In this document: positions 15,581 to 23,342 of the stretch, piece after piece
How the letters are laid out: every line of letters begins with the position of its first letter
Numbering within the stretch: position 1 is the first letter of the stretch
Assembly (NCBI GenBank): GCA_905233965.1
Contig: CAJOFG010000012.1
Coordinates: forward strand, 1-23,342
Source of the DNA: an uncultured Selenomonadaceae bacterium
GTDB lineage: Bacteria > Bacillota > Negativicutes > Selenomonadales > Selenomonadaceae
Length of the DNA: 23,342 nt
Direction of reading: 5' to 3'
Position numbers and translations under genes: made by a program
Notes under the pieces: model-generated
The model's database searches: none
What the model was told of the DNA's origin: nothing
The model's input: only the letters and a program-made list of their open reading frames with translations

Positions 15581-15961
15581 TTATCCGAAATAACGTTCAC
15601 CGTAACTTTTCACTCTTTGAACGACGTCGGCGTGACTCAAACCTTTGCCGGTTGAGATTTCTCTGTAAGTGTTGCCGCTTTCACGAGTTCCGGTGCCTAA
15701 CCAACCCACACTGATGTTTGAATCGATTCCAAAATCTTTTTTCAAAAAATTTTCCATCGCGTAAGCCATCGGGATATTTGTCAATGAACCCGCTTTGACA
15801 TTTGACAAAAATTCACGAACACCTTCCAATGCTCCCAATATTTTGTTGTTGTCTGCAAACGCGCTGACCAATTCATTCAATTCTGCCACCGTGCCGCCGT
15901 TTACCATGTCGAGTTGTTCCTCATTGAGCATTTCACCTTTTAAAATCATTTTGTTTGTCAT
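15581..15961 (-). CDS. Double-glycine-leader secreted protein (peptidase-C39 exporter substrate), function unknown
   Basis: 126 residues starting at ATG 15961, with AAAGGAAG 8 nt upstream; the frame is open further up but has no better start. The leader (1-23) ends LNEEQLDMVNGG. Relative to the cut after GG it has hydrophobic residues at -4 (Val), -7 (Leu) and -12 (Leu), the classic double-glycine pattern cut by C39-peptidase ABC exporters. The 103-residue core has no cysteine, so lanthionine or disulfide maturation is unlikely. It has a helical first half (LNELVSAFADNNKILGALEG) and a Gly/Ser/Thr-rich second half (VGWLGTGTRESGNTY). No exporter, modification enzyme or immunity gene is adjacent. 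It has its own terminator and a divergent CHR gene upstream. It could be a bacteriocin-like or signalling protein, or a secreted effector. Confidence 0.8.
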   Translation of the reverse strand: MTNKMILKGEMLNEEQLDMVNGGTVAELNELVSAFADNNKILGALEGVREFLSNVKAGSLTNIPMAYAMENFLKKDFGIDSNISVGWLGTGTRESGNTYREISTGKGLSHADVVQRVKSYGERYFG

Positions 15962-16015
15962 TTTAAAAACTTCCTTTCTGTTCAAAAAATTTTTTTGAAT
16001 TTTTATTTTCGCCCT

Positions 16016-16021
16016 TATATA
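16016..16021 (-). promoter_or_regulatory. Candidate -10 box of the double-glycine-leader gene
   Basis: TATATA on the minus strand, 55 nt before the ATG at 15961. A TTGTAA-like -35 lies at suboptimal 19-bp spacing. The leader between them contains a perfect A/T inverted repeat (15981-15999). Confidence 0.3.
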
Positions 16022-16107
16022 CGACGGAGCCGGAAAAGTATTACAAAATTTTTTTTTGCAGGAAAATATTTTTTCGCATTGAAAAAAATCCGGAAGAAAT
16101 TTCAAAA

Positions 16108-16154
16108 GACAAATTCGGAACTCTTGACAAATCGAATACAACAGATAAATTCGG
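16108..16154 (+). repeat. Three similar 11-bp direct repeats, 18 bp apart, over the CHR promoter
   Basis: GACAAATTCGG (16108-16118), GACAAATCGAA (16126-16136) and GATAAATTCGG (16144-16154) begin at exact 18-bp intervals. The second overlaps the -35 box and the third the -10 box, an arrangement seen with operator arrays. The middle copy is imperfect, so chance is possible. Confidence 0.4.
16124..16151 (+). promoter_or_regulatory. Promoter of the CHR transporter gene
   Basis: Perfect TTGACA (16124-16129), a 16-bp spacer and TAAATT (16146-16151). The leader to the ATG at 16196 would be about 38 nt. Confidence 0.6.
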
Positions 16155-16195
16155 TTGTTTCGCGTTGAAGTATCGGTAATTATCGGAGCTGTGTC

Positions 16196-16786
16196 ATGGA
16201 AAAAAAATTATCGGACAACCGGGAAATAAAAACCGGTTCAAAAAATTTTTATCGGTTACTGTTCAAATCGACTTTTATAATCAGTATGTTCACCGTCGGC
16301 GGCGGTTACGTCATAATTCCTCTGCTCAAGGCAAAATATGTTGACGAATACAAATGGATAAGCGAGGACGAAACTTTAAACATGGTCGCGATCGCTCAGA
16401 CAACGCCGGGAATTATGGCAGTCAATACGGCTATAATGTTGGGCTACAGAATGGCGGGAGTTGCCGGCGCATTGACCGGAATGTTTGCCACGATTTTGCC
16501 GCCGCTCATGATAATTATGGTCGTCGCAACTTTTTACGAACTCATCGCGCAAAACGAATATGTAAAACTCGTTTTCAAAGGTATGCAATGCGGAGCGACG
16601 GCTCTTTTACTCAGCGTCGCGACAGATTTGTTGATTAAGCAGTGCAAAAAGAAATTGATTTTGCCGTTTGTCATTATCGTCGCAACTTTCGCGGCAAATA
16701 TTTTTTTCGACGTGAATATAATGTTGTTGGTCGCGATTGACGGGATTATCGGATTCTTTTTTATGCGCGACAAAAAATTTGAATAG
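16196..16786 (+). CDS. Half-size CHR-family (chromate-type) transporter
   Basis: A 196-residue membrane protein with one CHR domain of about six hydrophobic segments. Family motifs are FTVGGGYVIIPLLKAKYV, the EYKWISEDETLNMVAIAQTTPG loop, the MAVNTAIMLGYRMAG stretch (usually PGPIAVN, here PGIMAVN) and ATILPPLMIIM. CHR proteins export chromate in some bacteria, but most short ones have unknown anion substrates. Short CHR proteins normally occur as tandem pairs of opposite topology. Here only one is present, followed by a convergent gene. It starts at ATG 16196 after CGGAG, has its own promoter, and is divergent from the double-glycine gene. Homodimer function or a partner elsewhere are both possible. 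Confidence 0.88.
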   Translation: MEKKLSDNREIKTGSKNFYRLLFKSTFIISMFTVGGGYVIIPLLKAKYVDEYKWISEDETLNMVAIAQTTPGIMAVNTAIMLGYRMAGVAGALTGMFATILPPLMIIMVVATFYELIAQNEYVKLVFKGMQCGATALLLSVATDLLIKQCKKKLILPFVIIVATFAANIFFDVNIMLLVAIDGIIGFFFMRDKKFE

Positions 16787-16808
16787 GTTGCGACGGTTAT
16801 TTTTTTGT

Positions 16809-17901
16809 TTAAAGCTTGCCGATAAGTTCCGGCGCGTAATTTTTCAAAACAAATTCCGATAAACTTCCCGGCTTGTCCGGGTAAAATTTTGTTCGCGAAG
16901 TCATTTTGTGCAGGAAAGTATTCTTCAAAATTGCATCTGACGGAATATCTTTTACGAGCAGATCCATTCGTCCGTTCAGAAACCAAACGTCCGGATTGTT
17001 TATCGGCACGTCGTCCATTTCTTTTTTCACCGCCGGAATATTATCGTAAGCAATATCCGTCATAATGTCCATTATAACGTAGTCGATCGCCTCGTCATAA
17101 TCGCGCCAATACTCGTTGTAAAAATCTTTTTCAAACGCAAAAAGAGGATTGTGCAAAATTCCGGAGCTTTGAATACGACGAATAAGCTTTAAAATGTTTC
17201 GTGATGTAAAAATCATTGTCGCGTTTGTGAGTAAATTTTTGCGTGAAGTAATTCAGTTTCCAAAATTTTTTGTGTTTCTCCAACGGTTCGGTAACCAAAA
17301 CGGTTGCATCCAACCACAAGCCGCCGAATTTTTCCAGAAGGTTCATGCGGATAACGTCGGAAAAATGCGCCGGTTTCATCTTTCCGGATTTAAATTTTTG
17401 AACGATGTAATCCGGAATATCGACGTAATCCGAAAAATTATTTTCGTCGAGAAAAATAACCTTGTAATTGCCGGCTTGCTTTTTCAAAACGTTGTAACAA
17501 ACCCGGGCGACCGGCGTCAGATATTCTTCGCCCTGCAACCAGCAATAATAAATTTGAAAATCTTTCGGCGCGACCTTCGGACAAGTTTTCGAGTCAATCA
17601 CCGCGCCGGAATATTTTTTTATCAAGTCGGAATATTTTGTCCGGCGAATGTTCGCACGCTCCGACAAATCCGGACCGGAAGTCGTCAAGCTTCTCCATTT
17701 CTCAAACGTAACGAAGTCATCTTTCAATCTCTTTGTCCAATATTCCAAGTCGATAAAATTTTTCACGTCGTCAAACTTGCCGTACAAAATTAAAATCAGG
17801 ACGAGAAATTGCCGGCGAATCGGATCACTTTCCGCGCCGAGTGCCGACGGCATATTGTTGCAAAGATTTTCTTCGTCCGGCGACAAATTTTTGACGTTCA
17901 A
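16809..17901 (-). pseudogene. Capsular-polysaccharide-type glycosyltransferase, disrupted by a frameshift
   Basis: Two overlapping minus-strand frames (17901-17131 and 17216-16809) make up one protein. The first half carries the sugar-transferase core: IYYCWLQGEEYLTPV, YKVIFLDENNFSDYVDIPDY, KPAHFSDVIRMNLLEKFGG and WLDATVLVTEPL with its DxD-like element. The second half has the C-terminal part: NPLFAFEKDFYNEYWRDYDE, AIDYVIMDIMTDIAYDNIP and MDDVPINNPDVWFLNG. The order matches the Caps_synth/Gly_transf_sug group. The span of 1093 nt is 3n+1, so one base gained or two lost between 17216 and 17131 would split it. Translation starts at a TTG overlapping the stop of the small upstream gene (TTGA). 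It may be a real pseudogene, a sequencing error or, less likely, programmed frameshifting. Confidence 0.75.
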
Positions 17902-18071
17902 AGAAATTCCGCAGAGATTCCCTCTTCCAAATGTATCTCTTTCATTCTTTCCGGCGAAAGTTCAAAAATCTTTTTCGCGACATTCAGACGTTGCCGGAAA
18001 ATGTCGGAACGAGCCTCATTTAAAATTTCGTTGTAAAAGGTCTGCACGTCCGGAATTTTCTTTTCCTCCAT
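17898..18071 (-). CDS. Small hypothetical protein coupled to the glycosyltransferase
   Basis: 57 residues, starting at ATG 18071 directly after GGAGGAGG at 8-nt spacing, which is why the longer frame to 18161 is not used. It begins MEEKKIPDVQTFYNEILNEA and ends MKEIHLEEGISAEFL. It is charged, predicted mostly helical, with no signal peptide or membrane segment. Its TGA overlaps the TTG start of the glycosyltransferase by 4 nt, suggesting coupled translation. I do not recognise a family. It might be a separate partner, or the detached N-terminus of a longer ancestral protein, since the start of the next frame is also helical. Confidence 0.6.
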   Translation of the reverse strand: MEEKKIPDVQTFYNEILNEARSDIFRQRLNVAKKIFELSPERMKEIHLEEGISAEFL

Positions 18072-18217
18072 AAAAAATTCCTCCTCCGAATATTTTTTTG
18101 AAAAAATTCGATTGAGTTCAAAATTTTTCCTGCCGATTGAAAAAAATATTGCGAAAGGCAATTTTTCCGGGGCAAAAATTTTTCAAAAAATTTTTTCGTT
18201 TCCGGGCTTTGCTTGCG

Positions 18218-18246
18218 TTGACACAGCTTTTAAATTGCGATATATT
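18218..18246 (+). promoter_or_regulatory. Near-consensus promoter of mutA-mutB
   Basis: Perfect TTGACA (18218-18223), exact 17-bp spacer and TATATT (18241-18246). Transcription would start near 18253, leaving a leader of about 97 nt that contains a possible hairpin followed by a T-run (18256-18303). The strength fits a major fermentation enzyme. Confidence 0.8.
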
Positions 18247-18349
18247 TTTGCTTACATTACCGGTAAATTCTTGAAGGGAGGAAAAAATATACCGGATTTT
18301 TTTACAGACAGAAAGATTTTTCTACAAAAAAGAAAGGAAGACAGAAAGT

Positions 18350-20524
18350 ATGAGCGATGCAACAAAATCTGCCGAGCTGGATTTGCAGGCGATTATAAAG
18401 AAATCTGAATCGCAAACAGATTTTCCTCAAGTCCCGCTGGACGAATTTACTCCTCCGACTTACGAAGAATGGAAACAGGCTTGCATTGATCTTTTGAAAG
18501 GCGCACCCTTTGAAAAGAAAATGTACACCAAAACTTACGAGGGAATTACCTTCGAGCCGATGTATTTCCGCAACACGACCGAAGAAATTCTCCCGAAAAA
18601 TTCTTTTCCGGGCAAAGGCGATTATCTGCGCGGCGCAACCGTAAACGGTTATGTAAATGCCCCGTGGGGAGTTGCTCAGGCTTGCGACGAAACTTTCCCG
18701 GCAGAGAATAATGAACTTCTCAAACACGAAATTGATAAAGGTTCGACAATCTACAACGTCAAAGTTGACTGCGCGACAAGAAAAGCCGTTGACGCAAGAA
18801 ATTGCGACAAGCCCGGCAAAGGCGGCGTAAGCTTGACGACTTTGGGCGATGTCGAAACACTTTTGAACGGATTGAAACTCGACAAATTCCCGCTCTACGT
18901 TTACGCCGGAGAATCTGCCGTGCCGGTTGCCGGTTTAATTCTTGCGGCGATTAAGAAAAACGGCGGCGACGTTTCAAAACTTCGCGGCTTTATCGGCGCA
19001 AACCCGATCGGTGAACTTGCGGCGAACGGAAAATTGAATCAGTCCCTCGACAAAATTTTTGACGAGCAGGCGGCGTTTGCAAAATGGGCGGTCAAGAACG
19101 CTCCGGAATTGAAAACTTTCATGGTTCGCAGTGACAATTTCGTTGACGGCGGCGCGAATGACATTCAGGAACTCGCTTACACTTTGTCTGCGGCAGTCGC
19201 TTACCTTCGCGCACTTCTCGACAGAGGTTTGACGATTGACGAGGCTGCCGAACAAATTATGTTCGGTCTTTCGATGGGTGCGAACTTCTTCATGCAAATT
19301 GCGAAACTTCGCGCAATTCGTCCGATTTGGGCTGAGATTATCAAAGCGTTCGGCGGCAGCGAGGAAGTGCAACACATTCATCTGCACGGTCGTCCGTCGA
19401 AATTCTTCATGACGGCTTACGATCCTTATGTCAATATGCTCCGCGCAACTTCGCAACTTTTCAGCGGCGTTGCCGGCGGCGTTGAATCATTTGAAAATTC
19501 CACGTTCGACGAACCGATTCGCAAAGGCGACGAATTCAGCCGGAGAATTGCGCGCAATATGCAAATAATTCTTCGCGACGAGTTCGGACTCATTCAACCT
19601 GTTGATCCGGCCGGCGGCAGTTGGGCTGTCGAATCTTTGACGAAACAGATTAAGGAAAAAGTTTGGGCGGAGTTCCAAAAAATCGAGGGAAAAGGCGGTA
19701 TCGTCGCCGCGCTCAAAGAAGGTTATCCGCAAGAACAAATCGAAGCGATTTTCGCCGACAGAATTAAAAATGCCGCGTCCAGACGTGACAGAATCGTCGG
19801 TGTGAATATGTACGCGAACATGGTTGAGGAAAGACTTGACCCGCGTCCTGAAGATTTCGCCGAAAACAAAAAAGCGCGTACCGCCGATATTGAAAAATAT
19901 CTCGGTACGGTTGATGACGGCGCGGTTAAAGGTGCGCTCGGTTCGATTGACGCGAATAATTTTGAAACCGTTCTCGACGCGGCGACGAAAGGCGCGACAA
20001 TTTCCGAACTCCGCGACGCACTCGGCAAAGGCGCGTCCGACGAAGTGAAACAAATCGGCGTTCATCGTCGCAGTGAAAAATTTGAACAACTTCGCGAAAC
20101 GACCGAAAAATTCAAAGCGGAGAAAAATGACAACGTCAAAATTTTCCTCGCGAACATGGGACCGATTCCGCAACATAAAGCGCGTGCAGATTTCAGCAGA
20201 GGATTTTTGGAAGTCGGCGCGTTTGAAGTTCTCGGCAACAACGGATTCAAAACCGTTGAGGAGTGCGCGGCGGCGGCCAAAGAGTCCGGCGCGGACGCGG
20301 TTGTCATCTGCTCAACCGACGCAACCTATCCGGAAATTGTTCCGGCACTTGCTCCGAAACTTCACGAAGTTTTACCGAATGCAACGGTCTATCTTGCCGG
20401 CACCGCTCCCGAAGAGTTGAAGGAAACTTACAAGCAAGCCGGAATTGATGACTATATCAACATTCGCTCCAACTGCTATCAAACTTTGGCGGCAATGCAG
20501 AAGAAGAAAGGAATGATCGCATAA
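18350..20524 (+). CDS. mutA: Methylmalonyl-CoA mutase, small (beta) subunit
   Basis: 724 residues, the non-catalytic subunit of the heterodimeric B12-dependent mutase. The TIM-barrel half includes [60 protein letters not shown]-like [20 protein letters not shown] and [20 protein letters not shown]. The C-terminal part (about 590-724) has a cobalamin-domain-like fold but lacks the cobalt-binding DxHxxG: the matching position reads [14 protein letters not shown], as expected for MutA. ATG at 18350 follows AAAGGAAG. The stop TAA shares its last base with the mutB ATG, so the subunits are translationally coupled, which suits a 1:1 complex. Confidence 0.96.
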   Translation: MSDATKSAELDLQAIIKKSESQTDFPQVPLDEFTPPTYEEWKQACIDLLKGAPFEKKMYTKTYEGITFEPMYFRNTTEEILPKNSFPGKGDYLRGATVNGYVNAPWGVAQACDETFPAENNELLKHEIDKGSTIYNVKVDCATRKAVDARNCDKPGKGGVSLTTLGDVETLLNGLKLDKFPLYVYAGESAVPVAGLILAAIKKNGGDVSKLRGFIGANPIGELAANGKLNQSLDKIFDEQAAFAKWAVKNAPELKTFMVRSDNFVDGGANDIQELAYTLSAAVAYLRALLDRGLTIDEAAEQIMFGLSMGANFFMQIAKLRAIRPIWAEIIKAFGGSEEVQHIHLHGRPSKFFMTAYDPYVNMLRATSQLFSGVAGGVESFENSTFDEPIRKGDEFSRRIARNMQIILRDEFGLIQPVDPAGGSWAVESLTKQIKEKVWAEFQKIEGKGGIVAALKEGYPQEQIEAIFADRIKNAASRRDRIVGVNMYANMVEERLDPRPEDFAENKKARTADIEKYLGTVDDGAVKGALGSIDANNFETVLDAATKGATISELRDALGKGASDEVKQIGVHRRSEKFEQLRETTEKFKAEKNDNVKIFLANMGPIPQHKARADFSRGFLEVGAFEVLGNNGFKTVEECAAAAKESGADAVVICSTDATYPEIVPALAPKLHEVLPNATVYLAGTAPEELKETYKQAGIDDYINIRSNCYQTLAAMQKKKGMIA

Positions 20525-22722
20525 TGGCAGGTTACAAAAATCCTGACTTCACGCAAATCAGTCTCGGCGACGCTCCGCAGGTTGACGAGGCGGCTTGGAA
20601 AGCCGAATTTGAAAAAGCGGCTGCGGCAAATTACGACAGCTTGATTGAGCGCACCATGGAACACGTTCCGGTTAAACCGCTCTACACTCACGACGAATAC
20701 GCGAATATGAATCACTTGGATTTCGTCAGCGGTATTCCTCCCTTCCTTCGCGGACCTTATTCGACAATGTACGTTTTCCGTCCCTGGACGGTTCGTCAAT
20801 ACGCCGGTTTTTCCACCGCCGAAGAATCAAACGCTTTTTATCGCCGCAACCTTGCCGCAGGGCAAAAAGGTTTGTCGATAGCGTTCGACCTTCCGACTCA
20901 TCGCGGTTACGACGCGGACAATCCCCGCGTTTTCGGCGACGTGGGTAAAGCGGGCGTTTCGGTCTGCTCCATGCTCGACATGAATATTTTGTTCAGCGGT
21001 ATTCCTCTTGACCAAATGTCCGTTTCCATGACGATGAACGGCGCGGTTCTTCCGATTCTCGCATTCTTCATTCAGTCCGGTATCGAACAGGGCGTTGACA
21101 AATCCATTTTGAACGGCACGATTCAAAACGATATTTTGAAAGAGTTCATGGTTCGCAACACCTACATTTACCCGCCTGATATGTCCATGCGTATTATCGG
21201 CGACATTTTCGAATACACGACAAACTATATGCCGAAATTCAATTCGATTTCAATTTCCGGCTACCATATGCAAGAAGCGGGCGCGCCGGCAGATATTGAA
21301 CTCGGTTACACTCTCGCCGACGGTTTGGAATACATCAGAACCGGTATCAATGCCGGATTGAAAGTCGATGCGTTTGCGAAACGTCTGAGTTTCTTCTGGG
21401 CTATCGGCAAAAACTATTTCATGGAAGTTGCGAAAATGCGCGCGGCTCGCGTCCTCTGGGCAAAAATCGTCAAGCAAATGGGCGGCACTCAAGCAAAGTC
21501 GATGGCACTTCGCACACACTGCCAAACTTCCGGCTGGTCACTCACCGCGCAAGACCCGTTCAACAATATTTCAAGAACTCTTATGGAAGCTATGGGCGCG
21601 GCTCTCGGTCACACTCAATCGCTCCATACGAATGCGTTGGACGAAGCGATTGCTCTTCCGACGGACTTCAGCGCACGTATTGCGCGTAACACTCAGCTTT
21701 ACATTCAGGACGAAACGAACGTCTGCAAAATCGTCGATCCTTGGGGCGGCTCTTACTACGTCGAAGCTCTCACGAACGAAATTATTCGTCGCGCTTGGGC
21801 TCACATTCAGGAAATTGAATCTCTCGGCGGCATGGCGAAAGCAATTCCGACCGGACTTCCGAAAATGCGTATCGAAGAGGCCTCCGCTCGTCGTCAGGCG
21901 CGTATCGACTCCGGAATGGAAACGATTGTCGGCTTGAACGAATACAGACTCGACAAAGAAGATCCGCTTGAAATTCTCGCCGTTGACAATACCGCCGTCA
22001 GAAATGCGCAGGTCGAACGTCTCAACAAACTTCGTGCGGAACGTAATGAAGATGATGTTCGCGCTGCTCTCGAAGCGATTACAAAAGCGGCAGAGTCCCG
22101 CAAAAACGGTAACCTTCTCGAATGTACCGTTGAGGCGGCTCGCGTTCGTGCATCGCTCGGCGAAATTTCCGACGCGGTCGAAAAAGTTTCCGGTCGTTAT
22201 CAAGCGACGATTCATACAATTTCCGGCGTTTACTCCGGCGAATTTAAAGACAAGAGTGCGCTTGACAAGGCACGCAAATTGGCTGACGAGTTTGAAAAAA
22301 TTGCCGGTCGCCGTCCCAGAATTTTTGTTGCAAAGATGGGACAGGACGGACACGACAGAGGACAAAAAGTTATCGCGTCCAGTTTCGCGGATATGGGTTG
22401 GGACGTTGATGTCGGACCGCTCTTCCAAACTCCGGACGAAACTGCTCAAGATGCGGTTGACAACGATGTCCACATGGTCGGATTCTCCAGCCTTGCCGCA
22501 GGTCACAATACCTTGTTGCCGGAACTCGTCGAAGAACTCAAAAAACGCGGTCGCGAAGACATTATGGTTGCGATCGGCGGCGTAATTCCGGTTCAAGATT
22601 ACGATCACCTTTACAAGAGCGGCGCGGTTGCAATTTTCGCACCGGGTACAAACATTCCGGAAGCCGGCGTAAAACTTTTGAACCTCTTGATTGACAGAGC
22701 GAAAGAGGAAGCCGCAGGTTAA
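20524..22722 (+). CDS. mutB: Methylmalonyl-CoA mutase, large (alpha, catalytic) subunit
   Basis: 732 residues. With MutA it interconverts succinyl-CoA and (R)-methylmalonyl-CoA by adenosylcobalamin radical chemistry, the central step of the succinate-propionate pathway. The substrate barrel shows [70 protein letters not shown] and [20 protein letters not shown]. The C-terminal B12 domain has [22 protein letters not shown] with the cobalt ligand H610, then [10 protein letters not shown] and [10 protein letters not shown]. Length and ligand position agree with the Propionibacterium enzyme. A strong terminator follows. The epimerase and the MeaB protector are not adjacent here. Confidence 0.98.
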   Translation: MAGYKNPDFTQISLGDAPQVDEAAWKAEFEKAAAANYDSLIERTMEHVPVKPLYTHDEYANMNHLDFVSGIPPFLRGPYSTMYVFRPWTVRQYAGFSTAEESNAFYRRNLAAGQKGLSIAFDLPTHRGYDADNPRVFGDVGKAGVSVCSMLDMNILFSGIPLDQMSVSMTMNGAVLPILAFFIQSGIEQGVDKSILNGTIQNDILKEFMVRNTYIYPPDMSMRIIGDIFEYTTNYMPKFNSISISGYHMQEAGAPADIELGYTLADGLEYIRTGINAGLKVDAFAKRLSFFWAIGKNYFMEVAKMRAARVLWAKIVKQMGGTQAKSMALRTHCQTSGWSLTAQDPFNNISRTLMEAMGAALGHTQSLHTNALDEAIALPTDFSARIARNTQLYIQDETNVCKIVDPWGGSYYVEALTNEIIRRAWAHIQEIESLGGMAKAIPTGLPKMRIEEASARRQARIDSGMETIVGLNEYRLDKEDPLEILAVDNTAVRNAQVERLNKLRAERNEDDVRAALEAITKAAESRKNGNLLECTVEAARVRASLGEISDAVEKVSGRYQATIHTISGVYSGEFKDKSALDKARKLADEFEKIAGRRPRIFVAKMGQDGHDRGQKVIASSFADMGWDVDVGPLFQTPDETAQDAVDNDVHMVGFSSLAAGHNTLLPELVEELKKRGREDIMVAIGGVIPVQDYDHLYKSGAVAIFAPGTNIPEAGVKLLNLLIDRAKEEAAG

Positions 22723-22758
22723 TTTACGAACAAAAATTTTTTAACCGAATAAAAATTA

Positions 22759-22801
22759 AATTCCGAGTGACGAAAAAAATTTTGTCACCCGGAATTTTTT
22801 T
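22759..22801 (+). terminator. Intrinsic terminator of mutA-mutB
   Basis: AATTCCG-A-GTGAC (22759-22771) pairs with GTCAC-C-CGGAATT (22784-22796), 12 bp with one mismatch, followed by a run of seven T. The stem ends 74 nt after the mutB stop. Confidence 0.88.
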
Positions 22802-22857
22802 GTCCTGGCAAATGAAAAAAATTTTAATGTTTTTCTAAAGATTTTTTGATAAAGCTG

Positions 22858-22866
22858 TGTTAAAAT
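22858..22866 (+). promoter_or_regulatory. Candidate extended -10 promoter of the gene at 22912
   Basis: TGTTAAAAT fits an extended -10 (TG, one base, then TAAAAT at 22861-22866). No -35 box at normal spacing is evident. It lies between the mutB terminator and the ATG at 22912. Confidence 0.35.
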
Positions 22867-22911
22867 TTGCACACAATTTTAGAGAATGAATTTTGTGAAG
22901 GAGAGATTTTT

Positions 22912-23342
22912 ATGTCGACCTTGAGTTACTTGGTAAGAAATTTGCTCCGCGCCCGCGGATATGCCAACCTCAGCGGTATTGATTTGATTTACAATGCCGT
23001 TACATCAATTCCGCGCTATCGTTATGTTGAGGCGGCAAGATTTGTTTCTTACATCACCCGCTACTATCCGGCTTACAACGGAAACTACATGGGATTTTTG
23101 AGTGACAAATTCGGTTACGGCACAAGCACCGGAACCGGCACGACAACCGACGGAACGACCGACACGACAACCGGAACGACTTCGCAATACGGCGAAAATG
23201 TTTCCGTCAACGGCACGACAATGGTTGTTACCGGTGCGCAAAATTCAAATATCTTTCTCGGCGGGCGCGATCCGTTTAACGGACTCGTCAACGATTACAA
23301 AAATGACACGGTAACGACTTTGAATGCGGCGGCGATGACTTC
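22912..23342 (+). CDS. N-terminus of a probably large repeat-type surface/secreted protein (runs off right edge)
   Basis: ATG at 22912 follows AAGGAGAG at good spacing, and the frame is open for 143 codons to the window end. Residues 1-68 form a helical, Tyr/Arg-rich domain (MSTLSYLVRNLLRARGYANL, then YRYVEAARFVSYITRYYPAY) with no Sec signal peptide. Residues 69-91 are a Thr/Gly/Asp linker (TSTGTGTTTDGTTDTTTGTT). From about 95 a beta-rich stretch begins (ENVSVNGTTMVVTGAQNSN, FLGGRDPFNGLVNDYKN, VTTLNAA), resembling the start of repeat arrays in giant, often type I-secreted adhesin or hemolysin-like proteins. Codon use looks like real coding sequence. Full length, repeats and secretion signal are out of view, so the class is inferred. 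Confidence 0.7.
   Translation, partial: MSTLSYLVRNLLRARGYANLSGIDLIYNAVTSIPRYRYVEAARFVSYITRYYPAYNGNYMGFLSDKFGYGTSTGTGTTTDGTTDTTTGTTSQYGENVSVNGTTMVVTGAQNSNIFLGGRDPFNGLVNDYKNDTVTTLNAAAMT

Noticed and set aside
12813..16180. Identical 13-mer gaagtatcggtaa before ubiD (12813-12825) and before the CHR gene (16168-16180)
   Set aside because: A few shared 13-mers are expected by chance in 23 kb of biased composition, and the positions relative to the promoters differ.
21571..22608. 345-codon minus-strand frame opposite mutB
   Set aside because: Shadow of a clear methylmalonyl-CoA mutase gene; composition is not protein-like.
23116..23184. Short tandem-like ACGACAACCG repeats
   Set aside because: These are codons of a Thr/Gly linker in the partial gene, not a CRISPR array or independent repeat element.

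Overview
The window looks like chromosomal DNA from an anaerobic, propionate-forming Negativicute (Selenomonas/Anaerovibrio-like). This is inferred from gene content, not from a search. The division cluster yggS-sepF-ylmH, the Firmicutes-style promoters and the rplM leader fit a Bacillota background. L-lactate permease, malate dehydrogenase, rubredoxin and both methylmalonyl-CoA mutase subunits fit lactate/succinate-to-propionate fermentation. The DNA is rich in AnTn tracts in both coding and non-coding sequence, and TTG start codons are common.

Layout. 1-1328 (minus): ylmH (partial), sepF and yggS from a consensus promoter. 1509-6324 (plus): a tight run of dnaB, a PTS EIIBC gene, rsmI and an exported class 3 lipase. 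6411-7650 (plus): two unrecognised soluble proteins behind a sigma-28-like promoter. 7760-10658 (minus): hemC, malate dehydrogenase, rubredoxin and queH. 10818-14295 (plus): universal stress protein, L-lactate permease and a UbiD-family decarboxylase, closed by a bidirectional terminator. 14457-15308 (minus): rpsI and rplM with a structured leader. 15581-18071 is accessory: a double-glycine-leader secreted protein (minus), a lone half-size CHR transporter (plus), and a frameshifted capsule-type glycosyltransferase with a small overlapping partner (minus). 18350-22722 (plus): mutA-mutB from a near-consensus promoter, ended by a strong terminator. 22912-end: the start of a probably very large surface or secreted protein.

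How the genes work together. Lactate permease brings in lactate. Malate dehydrogenase works in the oxaloacetate-malate-fumarate-succinate branch, and MutAB converts succinyl-CoA to methylmalonyl-CoA on the way to propionate. The epimerase, the MeaB chaperone and the decarboxylase or transcarboxylase are not in the window. The remaining core genes cover division, replication initiation, rRNA and tRNA modification, heme precursors and ribosomal proteins.

The items most worth a second look are the orphan double-glycine protein, the two unknown proteins under a flagellar-type promoter, the frameshifted glycosyltransferase, the 18-bp-spaced repeats in the CHR promoter, the CxC rubredoxin, and the partial giant protein at the right edge. 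No gene-free stretch exceeds 300 bases. The longest are 15309-15580 (rplM leader and promoter, then the terminator of the double-glycine gene) and 18072-18349 (mutA promoter and leader).
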